From: Bacteroidales bacterium
GTDB taxonomy: Bacteria > Bacteroidota > Bacteroidia > Bacteroidales > P3
Assembly (NCBI GenBank): GCA_017439185.1
Contig: JAFRTM010000014.1
Location: 88,580 to 152,579, forward strand
Reading direction: 5' to 3'
DNA: 64,000 nucleotides
The notes under the pieces: model-generated
Told to the model about the DNA's origin: nothing
What the model saw: only the letters and a program-made list of their open reading frames with translations
The model's database searches: none
Made by a program: the position numbers and the translations under genes
In this document: piece by piece, positions 17,145 to 25,024 of the stretch
How positions within the stretch are numbered: position 1 is the first letter of the stretch
How the letters are laid out: the number at the start of each line of letters is the position of its first letter

Positions 17145-18416
17145 ATGGAAGAAAAAGATCGTAAAGTAGTGATTACCGGTATGGGAATATGGTCGTGCCT
17201 GGGCACGAGCCTGAAAGAGGTACGCCAGTCGCTGTACGACGGGAAGAGCGGAATCGTGTTTGCCCCCGAGCGCAAGGAGATGGGATTCCAGAGCGGACTG
17301 ACCGCCCACGTGCCGATGCCGGAGCTGAAGGGCAAGGTGGACAGGGCTCACAGGGTGTTCATGCCCGAAGAGGCCCAGTATGCCTATATGGCTACGGTGG
17401 ATGCGCTGAACATGGCAATGATTGACGAGGAATATATGGAGCACCACGACGTGGGACTGCTCTACGGCAACGACTCGAGCGCCGACGCGGTGGTGAAGAG
17501 CGTGGACACGATGAGGAACAAGAAGAGCACCCATTTGGTGGGCTCGGGCGCGATATTCCAGAGCATGAACTCGACGGTGACGATGAACCTGGGATGCCTG
17601 TTCAAGCTGAGGGGCATTAACATGACGGTGAGCGCCGCCTGTGCCAGCGGAAGCCACGCCATTGGACTGGGCTCGCTGCTGATAAAGATGGGCCTGCAGG
17701 ACTGCATAGTGTGCGGCGGAGCCCAGGAGGTCAACCCCTTCTCGATAGGCAGTTTCGACGGTATCGGAGCTTTCTCGAAGAGGGAAGACGAGCCGGAGAA
17801 GGCGTCGAGGCCGTTCGACATCAACCGCGACGGTCTGGTGCCGGGAGGCGGAGCCGCTACAGTGATTATCGAGAGCGAGGAGAGCGCCAAGAGAAGAGGT
17901 GCCCCGATCATCGCCGAGGTGCTGGGCTACGGTTTCTCGGCCAACGGCGACCATATCTCGGCTCCTAACGTGGAAGGGCCAAAGAAATCGCTGCAGATGG
18001 CACTGAAACAGGCCATGATAAGGAAAGACCAGATCGGTTACATCAACGCACACGCCACTTCGACCCATGTGGGCGACACCAACGAGGCCAAGGCCATCTA
18101 CTCGGTGTTCGGCAAGGAGATGCCTCCGGTGACTTCCACCAAAGGCCAGACAGGCCACGAGATGTGGATGGCCGGCGCCAGCGAGATCATCTACTCCATC
18201 CTGATGATGAAGAGCCACTTCATCGGCGCCAACCTCAACTTTGAGCAGGGCGACGAGGACACTTGCAAGCTCAACATACCGGCGAAGAGACTGGACAACC
18301 AGAACTTCGACATATTCCTGAGCAACTCGTTCGGCTTCGGCGGCACCAACTCGACACTGGTCATCAAGAACCGCGAAGACAACTGGGAGGCTACCGGCGA
18401 AGAGGAGGAAAACTAA
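17145..18416 (+). CDS. Beta-ketoacyl-ACP synthase (FabF-like, aryl-polyene type)
   Basis: 423 residues from the ATG at 17145 (a TTG lies two codons upstream). Decarboxylative Claisen condensation enzyme of the thiolase fold. The catalytic triad is present: Cys166 in SAACASG, His303 in NAHATSTHVGD and His338 after Lys333 in STKGQTGH. GFGGTNS lies near the C-terminus. It is the first gene of a six-gene run with its own ACP, two dehydratases, a thioesterase and an oxidoreductase. That content points to a dedicated polyene-type product, not housekeeping fatty acids. No chain-length-factor partner is encoded in the window. Confidence 0.9.
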   Translation: MEEKDRKVVITGMGIWSCLGTSLKEVRQSLYDGKSGIVFAPERKEMGFQSGLTAHVPMPELKGKVDRAHRVFMPEEAQYAYMATVDALNMAMIDEEYMEHHDVGLLYGNDSSADAVVKSVDTMRNKKSTHLVGSGAIFQSMNSTVTMNLGCLFKLRGINMTVSAACASGSHAIGLGSLLIKMGLQDCIVCGGAQEVNPFSIGSFDGIGAFSKREDEPEKASRPFDINRDGLVPGGGAATVIIESEESAKRRGAPIIAEVLGYGFSANGDHISAPNVEGPKKSLQMALKQAMIRKDQIGYINAHATSTHVGDTNEAKAIYSVFGKEMPPVTSTKGQTGHEMWMAGASEIIYSILMMKSHFIGANLNFEQGDEDTCKLNIPAKRLDNQNFDIFLSNSFGFGGTNSTLVIKNREDNWEATGEEEEN

Positions 18417-18485
18417 AGTTGTGAGTTGAAAGTTGTAAGTTAAAAGTTAAAAATAAAAACTAATCTAACTAAAAAAATAAAGACA

Positions 18486-18725
18486 ATGAACAAAGACGAA
18501 ATGATCAAGAAGATGGTGTCGATACTGGCATCTGAATTCGAAGTGGAAGAAGAGGTGATAGTGCCCGAGGCCAACATCAAAGAGACGATGCACCTCGATA
18601 GCCTGAGCCTGGTGGATATGGTAGGACTGGTGGAAGAGGAGTTCGGAGTGGAAATCAAGACCGCCGACCTTCCCACTATCAAAACCTTTGCCGACCTCTA
18701 CGACTATGTCTACAGCAGACAATAA
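18486..18725 (+). CDS. Acyl carrier protein
   Basis: 79 residues, acidic and helical. The phosphopantetheine attachment serine is Ser39 in HLDSLSLVDM (the DSL motif). It carries the growing acyl chain for the ketosynthase 69 bp upstream and overlaps the following dehydratase start. Its pairing with a private ketosynthase and dehydratases indicates a pathway-specific ACP. Confidence 0.92.
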   Translation: MNKDEMIKKMVSILASEFEVEEEVIVPEANIKETMHLDSLSLVDMVGLVEEEFGVEIKTADLPTIKTFADLYDYVYSRQ

Positions 18726-19131
18726 AGAGTTCGCAATAGAAGAGCTGATACCCCAGCGTCCCCCGATAAAGATGGTTGAGACCTTCGACTACAGAGGGGA
18801 CGAGGGGTGCCACACTTCGATAGCGGTGGCGGCGGACAACATCTTCGTCGACGACGGAGCGCTGGCGTGCGAAGGCATACTGGAGCATATAGCCCAGTCG
18901 GCAGCCTCCTACGTAGGCTACCGCCGAAAGATGAAAGGCGAAGAGGTATCGCTGGGTTACATCGGCGACATCAAACAGTGCCAGATGAGTTACCCGATGC
19001 CACAGGTGGGCGAACGGGTGGAGACTACGATGGCGGTGGTGTCGGAAATCGGCAACATCACCATGATAAAGGCCGAAAGCCAGGTAGAGGGACGCCAAGT
19101 GGTGTGCTGTACCATGAAACTGGCCACCTGA
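18706..19131 (+). CDS. Hotdog-fold 3-hydroxyacyl-ACP dehydratase-like protein (ApeP/COG4706 type)
   Basis: 141 residues from the ATG at 18706, which overlaps the ACP gene by 20 bp (an upstream ATG at 18688 would lengthen the overlap). A LIPQRPPIKMVE segment replaces the FabZ LLPHRPPFLLVD motif. An EHIAQSAA helix holds the likely catalytic Glu. The HFPG loop of FabZ is absent, as in the ApeP-like family of aryl polyene clusters. It probably dehydrates or positions 3-hydroxyacyl-ACP intermediates together with the second hotdog protein encoded at 19617-19976. Confidence 0.75.
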   Translation: MSTADNKEFAIEELIPQRPPIKMVETFDYRGDEGCHTSIAVAADNIFVDDGALACEGILEHIAQSAASYVGYRRKMKGEEVSLGYIGDIKQCQMSYPMPQVGERVETTMAVVSEIGNITMIKAESQVEGRQVVCCTMKLAT

Positions 19132-19160
19132 AAAAGAAAAACAACCGAAAAGAAAAACAG

Positions 19161-19604
19161 ATGGCGATACTCAAAGCGACATACGAAAAACACGTACCCT
19201 TCCACGATCTCGACCCGATGAGCGTGGTGTGGCACGGAAACTATGTGGCATATATGGAGGAAGCCCGCGAGGTATTCCTGGCGAAATATGCTATGAGGAA
19301 CTTCCAGGCCGGCGGCTCGGGATACATCACGCCAGTGACCCACCTCGACATAAAATACATCAAATCGTTCACCTACGACGACACGGTAGTGGTGGAGGTT
19401 ACCTACAAGCCCTGCCGCGCGGCCAGGATTGAGCTGGAATACCGCTTCTACCGCAAAAGCGACGGAGCCCTGATGACCGAGGCTACATCGTCGCACCACT
19501 TTGTGGACACCGCGACCGGCGAGCTGCAATACAGCCGCCCGCCTCTCTACAAAGAATGGCAAGAGAAATGGAAGGTGTTCGAAACCGAAGAAAACGCAAA
19601 CTAA
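19161..19604 (+). CDS. Acyl thioesterase, 4HBT hotdog family
   Basis: 147 residues. The start is taken at ATG 19161; the frame stays open far upstream, inside the dehydratase, without a plausible start. HDLDPMSVVWHGNYVAYMEEARE is the 4-hydroxybenzoyl-CoA thioesterase signature; the second Asp is the usual catalytic residue. It likely hydrolyses acyl-ACP or acyl-CoA thioesters in the same pathway, for release or editing. It is followed by the second dehydratase 12 bp later. Confidence 0.85.
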   Translation: MAILKATYEKHVPFHDLDPMSVVWHGNYVAYMEEAREVFLAKYAMRNFQAGGSGYITPVTHLDIKYIKSFTYDDTVVVEVTYKPCRAARIELEYRFYRKSDGALMTEATSSHHFVDTATGELQYSRPPLYKEWQEKWKVFETEENAN

Positions 19605-19616
19605 GGAGACCAACCA

Positions 19617-19976
19617 ATGAAAGAAAACGGACGACTGTACGAGATAGCCGAAGCCAACGGACAGACGATGAGGGTAAAAATGCTGACGAGCCACCCTGTC
19701 TATGAAGGGCATTTCCCCGGCAATCCCATAACGCCAGGGGTGATGAGCCTGAGGATGATAAGGGAATGCGCCGGCACGATGCTCGGCAAAGAGCTGCGCT
19801 ACGCTGCCGTAAAGAGCTGCCGGTTCCTCTCGCTGATAAAGCCCGGCGAAACTCTCGACATAGAGATGGAGACCATCGCCGACGAGCAAGGGCTGAGGCT
19901 GAAAGCCAAGATAAAAGACTGTAACGACGGAAGCGCCAAGATGAACCTCGACGCAACGATGGAGGTGATGCAATGA
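19617..19976 (+). CDS. FabZ/ApeI-like 3-hydroxyacyl-ACP dehydratase
   Basis: 119 residues, a single hotdog domain. The dehydratase loop GHFPGNPITPGV contains the catalytic His. The Glu position of classic FabZ is shifted (LRMIRECAG), as in ApeI-like proteins. CRFLSLIKPGETL is the conserved substrate-tunnel strand. It completes the dehydration step with the ketosynthase and ACP of the operon. The stop overlaps the next start (ATGA). Confidence 0.82.
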   Translation: MKENGRLYEIAEANGQTMRVKMLTSHPVYEGHFPGNPITPGVMSLRMIRECAGTMLGKELRYAAVKSCRFLSLIKPGETLDIEMETIADEQGLRLKAKIKDCNDGSAKMNLDATMEVMQ

Positions 19977-21430
19977 GCCAGACTTACGACGTGGCAATCA
20001 TCGGCGGAGGCTATGCCGGACTGACCTGCGGCATAACCCTTGCCAAAGAGGGCTACAAGGTGGTGGTTGTGGAGAAAAACCGCACCGCCGGCGGAGCTTT
20101 CCAGCCGTTCAAACGCAAAGGAGTCCAGCTGGACACCGGCTTCCACTACGTGGGCGGAGTGGGAAAAGGCGAGATAATGAACCCGCTGATGAGGCAGTTC
20201 GGGATTGAGGACCTGCCGTGGGTAAGAATGGACAGCGACTGGCTCCACGTGATCACCCACGGAAAAGAATACACCCTGTGCAGCGGCTACGAACGTTTTA
20301 CCAAAGTTTTGGGAAGCTGCTTCCCTAAAGACTTGAAGCACCTGAGCGAGATGGCACGGCACGTGCAAACCCTCAACGCAGGGCTCTACAAGACGGTGTC
20401 GATAGAGAACAACTCGCTCGGCAACGAGCTGATGGGCATTCCCGCCAAGAAATATTTCGAAGAGCGACTCGACTCGCCCGAGCTGAGAAACCTACTGTGT
20501 GCCCACACCCTGACCACCGACCTTACCGACGAACTCCCGCTCTACTCGTTCCTGCAGTCGCTCAACTCGTTCATACAAGGCTCCTACCGACTGCAAGGCG
20601 GAGGACAGGTCCTTATAGACCGGCTGGTGGAGAACCTGAGAAGCCTTGGCGGCGAACTGGTCACCGGCAGAAAGATTGTGAAGATGGAAGACGACGGCGA
20701 GGGCAACATCGCCAAGATAACGGACGACAACGGAGAGGAATACAAGGCTGCAAAATACATATCCACGATGCACCCACGCCTGACGGTGGACCTGTTCCCC
20801 GACTGTCCCCAGGTGCGAAACATCTACCGCCGACGCTTCAGAAATATGCCCAACTCGAGGGGAATATTCACCGTGCAGCTGATAATGAAACCCCAGAGCG
20901 TAAAATACGTAAACCACAGCATCTCGATAATGAACTGCCAAGACCCCTGGAATCCCGACCTGAGCCGCTTCGAGAATATGCTGATAAACTATAACGTGCC
21001 TGCCGACGGAGGAGAATATGTTCGAAACATAGACTTGCTGGCACATCTGGACTACGAAGACCTGAGGCAATGGGAGGAGAGCAGCGTAGGCCACCGTCCG
21101 GCTGAATACTACGCCTACAAAGAGCGCAGAGCCCAAGAGGCCATAGCCCTCGCAAAAAAATATGTGCCCGAGCTGGAGGGCAACATCGAGGAATACTACA
21201 CCTCCACTCCCCTCACCTACCAATGCTATACCGGCACCCCCGAAGGAAGTGCCTACGGAGTACGCAAAAGTGCCAACAACCTGCTTGGCAGCGTGCTTTC
21301 ACCGCTAACGCCGTTCGGAAACATGTTTCTCGCAGGACAAAGTCTCATTCTGCACGGGATGCTCGGAGTGGGAATGACCACGATGCTGACATGCAACATA
21401 ATGACGGGCAAAGACCTTCTGAAAATATAG
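19973..21430 (+). CDS. FAD/NAD(P)-dependent oxidoreductase, phytoene-desaturase/retinol-saturase-like
   Basis: 485 residues. The N-terminal Rossmann motif IIGGGYAGLTCGITLAKEG and the following VVVEKNRTAGG (E for the ribose, then GG) define an FAD-binding amine-oxidase/CrtI-like enzyme. The C-terminal end has GQSLILHGMLGVGMT, the second FAD contact of this family. It is coupled to the dehydratase by a 4-bp overlap. In polyene clusters such an enzyme could desaturate or saturate the chain, so it is a candidate tailoring step; the reaction is inferred only. An intrinsic terminator follows. Confidence 0.82.
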   Translation: MSQTYDVAIIGGGYAGLTCGITLAKEGYKVVVVEKNRTAGGAFQPFKRKGVQLDTGFHYVGGVGKGEIMNPLMRQFGIEDLPWVRMDSDWLHVITHGKEYTLCSGYERFTKVLGSCFPKDLKHLSEMARHVQTLNAGLYKTVSIENNSLGNELMGIPAKKYFEERLDSPELRNLLCAHTLTTDLTDELPLYSFLQSLNSFIQGSYRLQGGGQVLIDRLVENLRSLGGELVTGRKIVKMEDDGEGNIAKITDDNGEEYKAAKYISTMHPRLTVDLFPDCPQVRNIYRRRFRNMPNSRGIFTVQLIMKPQSVKYVNHSISIMNCQDPWNPDLSRFENMLINYNVPADGGEYVRNIDLLAHLDYEDLRQWEESSVGHRPAEYYAYKERRAQEAIALAKKYVPELEGNIEEYYTSTPLTYQCYTGTPEGSAYGVRKSANNLLGSVLSPLTPFGNMFLAGQSLILHGMLGVGMTTMLTCNIMTGKDLLKI

Positions 21431-21457
21431 CCGCTAAAAGAAGTACGACAAAAAAGA

Positions 21458-21492
21458 GGGAGAACCCGATATAAGGTCCTCCCCTATTTTTA
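21458..21492 (+). terminator. Intrinsic terminator of the aryl-polyene-type operon
   Basis: The stem gggag-a-acc pairs with ggt-c-ctccc (21458-21483) and is followed by ctattttta. It lies 28 bp after the oxidoreductase stop. Confidence 0.8.
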
Positions 21493-21544
21493 TGTACTAC
21501 CACAGTGCAACCAATGTGCTACTTGAGTGCAAGGGAGTACTACC
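21490..21544. repeat. 11-bp phased array between convergent genes
   Basis: Five blocks: ttatgtactac, cacagtgcaac, caatgtgctac, ttgagtgcaag, ggagtactacc. It starts at the T-run of the operon terminator and ends 16 bp before the trigger-factor stop codon. Confidence 0.65.
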
Positions 21545-21559
21545 TGATTAGGCCGAGGG

Positions 21560-22933
21560 TTATTCCTGCTCCTTGTCAGCCTTCACGCGCTCATTGAACT
21601 CCTTGAGGGAAATCTTCTCCACCTCAGGTTTGAGCTGCTCCTTGAAGAGGTCGAAAGTCTTGTCGAGAGCTATACGGTCAACAATCTGACGAGTATTGTT
21701 GTTGTCGCTTGCAATGGAGCTGGCGGCCTCCTCGAGGCGTTTCTCCTTGTCCTCTGCCGACTCGCCATCCTCGAGATGGTTGTCATTCTTGCGCAGAATA
21801 TCTTTTATGTAGTCCACTATCTCGTTGCGAGTGGGGTTGATGTCCTTAATCTTATTGAGAGCACCATCGATAAGTTCCCACTTGATGCCGGGGATGTAGG
21901 TCTCCTGCCACTTGGCGTCAAGTTCCTCGGCGGTGAGTTCCTTCTTGTCCTGCGAGAGGATCCAGCGTTTGAGGAAAGCCTCGGGGATAGTAGCGTCGAA
22001 ATTGTCGAGGAGCTGCTTGCGCACCTGATTGACGAAGAGGATGCGGCTCTGCTCGTCGTTGACTTTCTCAAGTTCCTTGGCTACAGCCTTGCGGAACTTG
22101 TCGGCGGCAGTAATCTTCTGGTCGGGGAACACCTGGTTGAAGAGTTCCTCGTCTAGCTCATGGGGAGTGATGCGCGAGCAACCGCTCACCGAAAACTCCA
22201 CATTGGACTTAAACTTCTTGGCAGCGGCATTCTCCATGTGGAAGTTCTTCTCTATGAAAGCAGAACCGAAAGCCTTGAATGCGTTGAACACCACCTTGTC
22301 GTCCTTCTTGAGTCCGATGATCTGGGCACGTATTTCCTCGTCCTTCACCTCTTTGGTCTCGAACGAGAGGAACACACTCACGCCACCCTCTTTGGGATTG
22401 CCGCTCTTGTCTAGTTCCACTGCCTTACCATAGACGTGGTCACCGTCGGCAACCGTTTCGGGAGTCTCGAACTTGCCGTAGCGTTTCTGAATCTCTTCCA
22501 CCTGTGCATCCACATCCTTGGTGGGAACCTTGATCTGCGTGAGAGTAGCAGAAATCTTGGTCCAGTCAATATTAACCTCAGGGGTGAGGGCTGCGTCGAA
22601 ATAGAAAGCGAAATCCTTCTGACCGGCAAAGTCGATAGTACCGGTAAGTTCGTCGTTGGCGAGAGGCGATCCGAGAATGTTGAGTTTCTCGTCGTCGAGA
22701 TATTTGTAGAGGTTCTGACCGATAATATTGTTGACCTCGTCGGCCATAATGGAAGGCTTATAGAGACGCTGAATCATAGCCATCGGAGCCATACCCTTAC
22801 GGAAACCGGGTACAGTTGCCTGATGCTGATAGCGCTTGAGTTGCTTGGTTACATTTTCAGCATAGTCGTTTTCGTTGATTTCAACCTTGATTCTGAGTTC
22901 CAAATCGCTCAAATTCTCACGTGTAATGTTCAT
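21560..22933 (-). CDS. tig: Trigger factor, ribosome-associated chaperone
   Basis: 457 residues. The N-terminal ribosome-binding domain carries a variant of the signature loop, VPGFRKGMAP (classically GFRxGxxP), at about residues 41-50. The middle region takes the place of the PPIase domain but lacks clear FKBP active-site residues, as in many Bacteroidota homologues. A long helical C-terminal chaperone domain rich in Glu/Lys/Asp follows. It binds ribosomal protein uL23 and nascent chains at the exit tunnel. It is monocistronic, with its own promoter at 22988-23018. Confidence 0.92.
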   Translation of the reverse strand: MNITRENLSDLELRIKVEINENDYAENVTKQLKRYQHQATVPGFRKGMAPMAMIQRLYKPSIMADEVNNIIGQNLYKYLDDEKLNILGSPLANDELTGTIDFAGQKDFAFYFDAALTPEVNIDWTKISATLTQIKVPTKDVDAQVEEIQKRYGKFETPETVADGDHVYGKAVELDKSGNPKEGGVSVFLSFETKEVKDEEIRAQIIGLKKDDKVVFNAFKAFGSAFIEKNFHMENAAAKKFKSNVEFSVSGCSRITPHELDEELFNQVFPDQKITAADKFRKAVAKELEKVNDEQSRILFVNQVRKQLLDNFDATIPEAFLKRWILSQDKKELTAEELDAKWQETYIPGIKWELIDGALNKIKDINPTRNEIVDYIKDILRKNDNHLEDGESAEDKEKRLEEAASSIASDNNNTRQIVDRIALDKTFDLFKEQLKPEVEKISLKEFNERVKADKEQE

Positions 22934-22987
22934 TTTTAGAGTATATTTTATTGATTGACAATATTATTAATTCGCAATAAGAAAATG

Positions 22988-23018
22988 CAAAGATACACAT
23001 TTTTTTTTACATACAAAC
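22988..23018 (-). promoter_or_regulatory. Promoter of tig
   Basis: On the minus strand, TATCTTTG (22988-22995) lies 18 bp from TTTG (23014-23017), 55 bp before the tig ATG. Confidence 0.85.
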
Positions 23019-23112
23019 TTTTGCCCGTTATTTTTTTATAATAACGACCTCAACAAAGCAAATTGCAAAAGTCTCAGCTTTTTATAACACTGCAAGAGAA
23101 GGCTGGCGGAAG

Positions 23113-24243
23113 TTAGAATCCCACGTTGAGCTGTTTGAGTTTGTCGTGGTAAGTATTGGGGCCGGTCTGCAGGTCGGTTGGGATGCGGAAGCAGAAATGG
23201 GTGCGGCGGGAAGCAAAGATACCGACTCCCCCGTTGATATTGGTATAGATCACACGGTCTTGCACGATAGAGGAAGTGGGCTGGGTGGAAGCCATATAGG
23301 CATTGAGGTCCTCGTTGCATACAGTGAGGAATATATCGACGGTGTCGCAGAAACCCTTTTTGGAACTGAAGTCTTTCTGGGTTATCTGGTCCTTGACGGA
23401 AGCGAGGAAAGTGGACTCGTAGATTTTGGAAGACTCTTCGAATGTGGAGGAAGTGCGGCGGGTGTAGGGAGCCTTGACATCAACGAAATAGAGTTGTGTG
23501 GTGTCGTTGTAGTATTCGTTGTTGTTGTCGAGAGCCTGATGATAATAGAAGAAGCGGATAACGGGCTGATAGAGACGACCACGGGCTATGGTGTTCCACT
23601 TGATTTCGCTGAGCTTGGGATTGCCATAGAAGTGGAACATACGGTACGACGGGTTAGTAATATTGGGTTGTATCAGTGCGGTAAGTTCACGATCGTCGGG
23701 ACGGTAATCACCATATTTTTGGCCTATGAGGGAGGTGGTGGCCCAGGCAAGCGTATCGAGAGACGGGGTTTTGAGAATCACAAGTTTATAGACATAGCCG
23801 TTGACGAGCCAGCCTTTGGAGGGGAAGCAGTAGAGCGGTTGGGAGCCCGAAGCGAAAAGTCCGGTATCCTTGTTGAAGTTCTCGGTATATTCGAGAGTCT
23901 TGGAGTCGATCGGAGCCTCTCCCTTGATAGAAAGGACCGAGTCGGTGCCGCGGTCGGCAGCCCACTTCTCGATGATGACCTGAATGGCGCCTTGGGGATA
24001 GTTGATAGAATCGGTCACCTGGGTATAGTTGTAGAGGTTGTCGTTGGAGAGGTAGGAGCGCTGAACCCTGACCCAAGTGGTGTCGTCGTCCTGGTCGAGG
24101 ACGCACCATACGGCAGGAGTCTCTTTCCATTCGGCATTCGGCGAAAAGTCCACTTTGCAAGAAGAGAGCAAGAAGAGCGGGAGAAGGAGGAGCGAGAAGC
24201 TTATGAAACGGACTGAATCTTGAATATGTTTTGTCATGGTCAT
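23113..24243 (-). CDS. DUF4249 family lipoprotein
   Basis: 376 residues. A long hydrophobic signal ends in the lipobox LSSC with Cys29. The body is predicted beta-rich, and the C-terminal motif YTNINGGVGIFASRR is the hallmark of DUF4249 proteins. Members are Bacteroidota outer-membrane lipoproteins usually found with TonB-dependent transporters, but none is present here. It follows tcdA by 36 bp on the same strand, so it is probably the last gene of a five-cistron unit. Molecular function is unknown. Confidence 0.85.
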   Translation of the reverse strand: MTMTKHIQDSVRFISFSLLLLPLFLLSSCKVDFSPNAEWKETPAVWCVLDQDDDTTWVRVQRSYLSNDNLYNYTQVTDSINYPQGAIQVIIEKWAADRGTDSVLSIKGEAPIDSKTLEYTENFNKDTGLFASGSQPLYCFPSKGWLVNGYVYKLVILKTPSLDTLAWATTSLIGQKYGDYRPDDRELTALIQPNITNPSYRMFHFYGNPKLSEIKWNTIARGRLYQPVIRFFYYHQALDNNNEYYNDTTQLYFVDVKAPYTRRTSSTFEESSKIYESTFLASVKDQITQKDFSSKKGFCDTVDIFLTVCNEDLNAYMASTQPTSSIVQDRVIYTNINGGVGIFASRRTHFCFRIPTDLQTGPNTYHDKLKQLNVGF

Positions 24244-24279
24244 ATATATGGTTGAGATATGGTTGAGACGTGTTTTATA

Positions 24280-25011
24280 TTACTTTGCATTATTGTCTAT
24301 CAAGTCGCGGATTACCACCGAGGCACAATGGCATCCGAAGAGAGCCGGCATATAAGATATGGTACCTATGGTGGTGCGGTGGTTCTGCGAGGGGTCTTCG
24401 TACATAACCGACGGACTTACCTTCTCGGGGGAGAAGACGGCTTTGAAGCCGGTGTAGAGTCCGAGTTTGTGGAGATGTTTGCGGACCATAGTGGCAAGCG
24501 GGCAGTTGTAGGTCTTGGCGATGTCGGTCACCTGAACGAGCGCAGGGTCGAGTTTTCCTCCGCTTCCCATGGCCGACACTACAGGAATATGGAGGCGAGT
24601 GGAGTGATAGAGCAAGAAGACCTTGGGAGAGAGTGTGTCGATGGCATCGACGACATAGTCGAAATGGTTGTCCTCGAGGAGGGAGATCATCTCGTCGTCT
24701 CGGAGGAATGTATTGAGCGGAGTGATATTGACCGAAGGGTTGATGTCGCGGAAACGCTGACAGAAGAGGTCCACCTTGGAATGTCCCACCGTGGAGTTGA
24801 GAGCGATGAGCTGGCGGTTGAGGTTGGAGTGGGACACCGTGTCGGAATCGACGATGGTAAGGTTGCCCACGCCTGCACGGCAGAGCATCTCGGCAGCATA
24901 GCCCCCTACTCCGCCCAATCCCACGACGAGGACGCTGGCTCGTTGGAGCAGATCCTGAGCCTCATCGCCTAACAGGAGGGTTGTACGGGAATAGAACGGG
25001 TCTTGCTGCAT
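24280..25011 (-). CDS. tcdA: tRNA threonylcarbamoyladenosine dehydratase
   Basis: 243 residues of the E1-like/ThiF superfamily. The ATP-binding glycine loop VVGLGGVGGYAAEML follows the typical N-terminus with RTTLLLGDEA. Then come IVDSDTVSHSNLNRQ, the adenylation residues, and AIDTLSPK. TcdA (CsdL) cyclises t6A37 to ct6A in ANN-decoding tRNAs. It lies 13 bp after the GH2-family gene; that operon position looks incidental. Confidence 0.9.
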   Translation of the reverse strand: MQQDPFYSRTTLLLGDEAQDLLQRASVLVVGLGGVGGYAAEMLCRAGVGNLTIVDSDTVSHSNLNRQLIALNSTVGHSKVDLFCQRFRDINPSVNITPLNTFLRDDEMISLLEDNHFDYVVDAIDTLSPKVFLLYHSTRLHIPVVSAMGSGGKLDPALVQVTDIAKTYNCPLATMVRKHLHKLGLYTGFKAVFSPEKVSPSVMYEDPSQNHRTTIGTISYMPALFGCHCASVVIRDLIDNNAK

Positions 25012-25024
25012 AGATGTACACTGA

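Noticed and set aside
18807-19160. N-terminal extension of the thioesterase (265-codon reading)
   Set aside because: The extra 118 codons overlap the dehydratase in another frame and are Arg/Gly-rich. The 4HBT domain starts at the ATG at 19161 with normal spacing.
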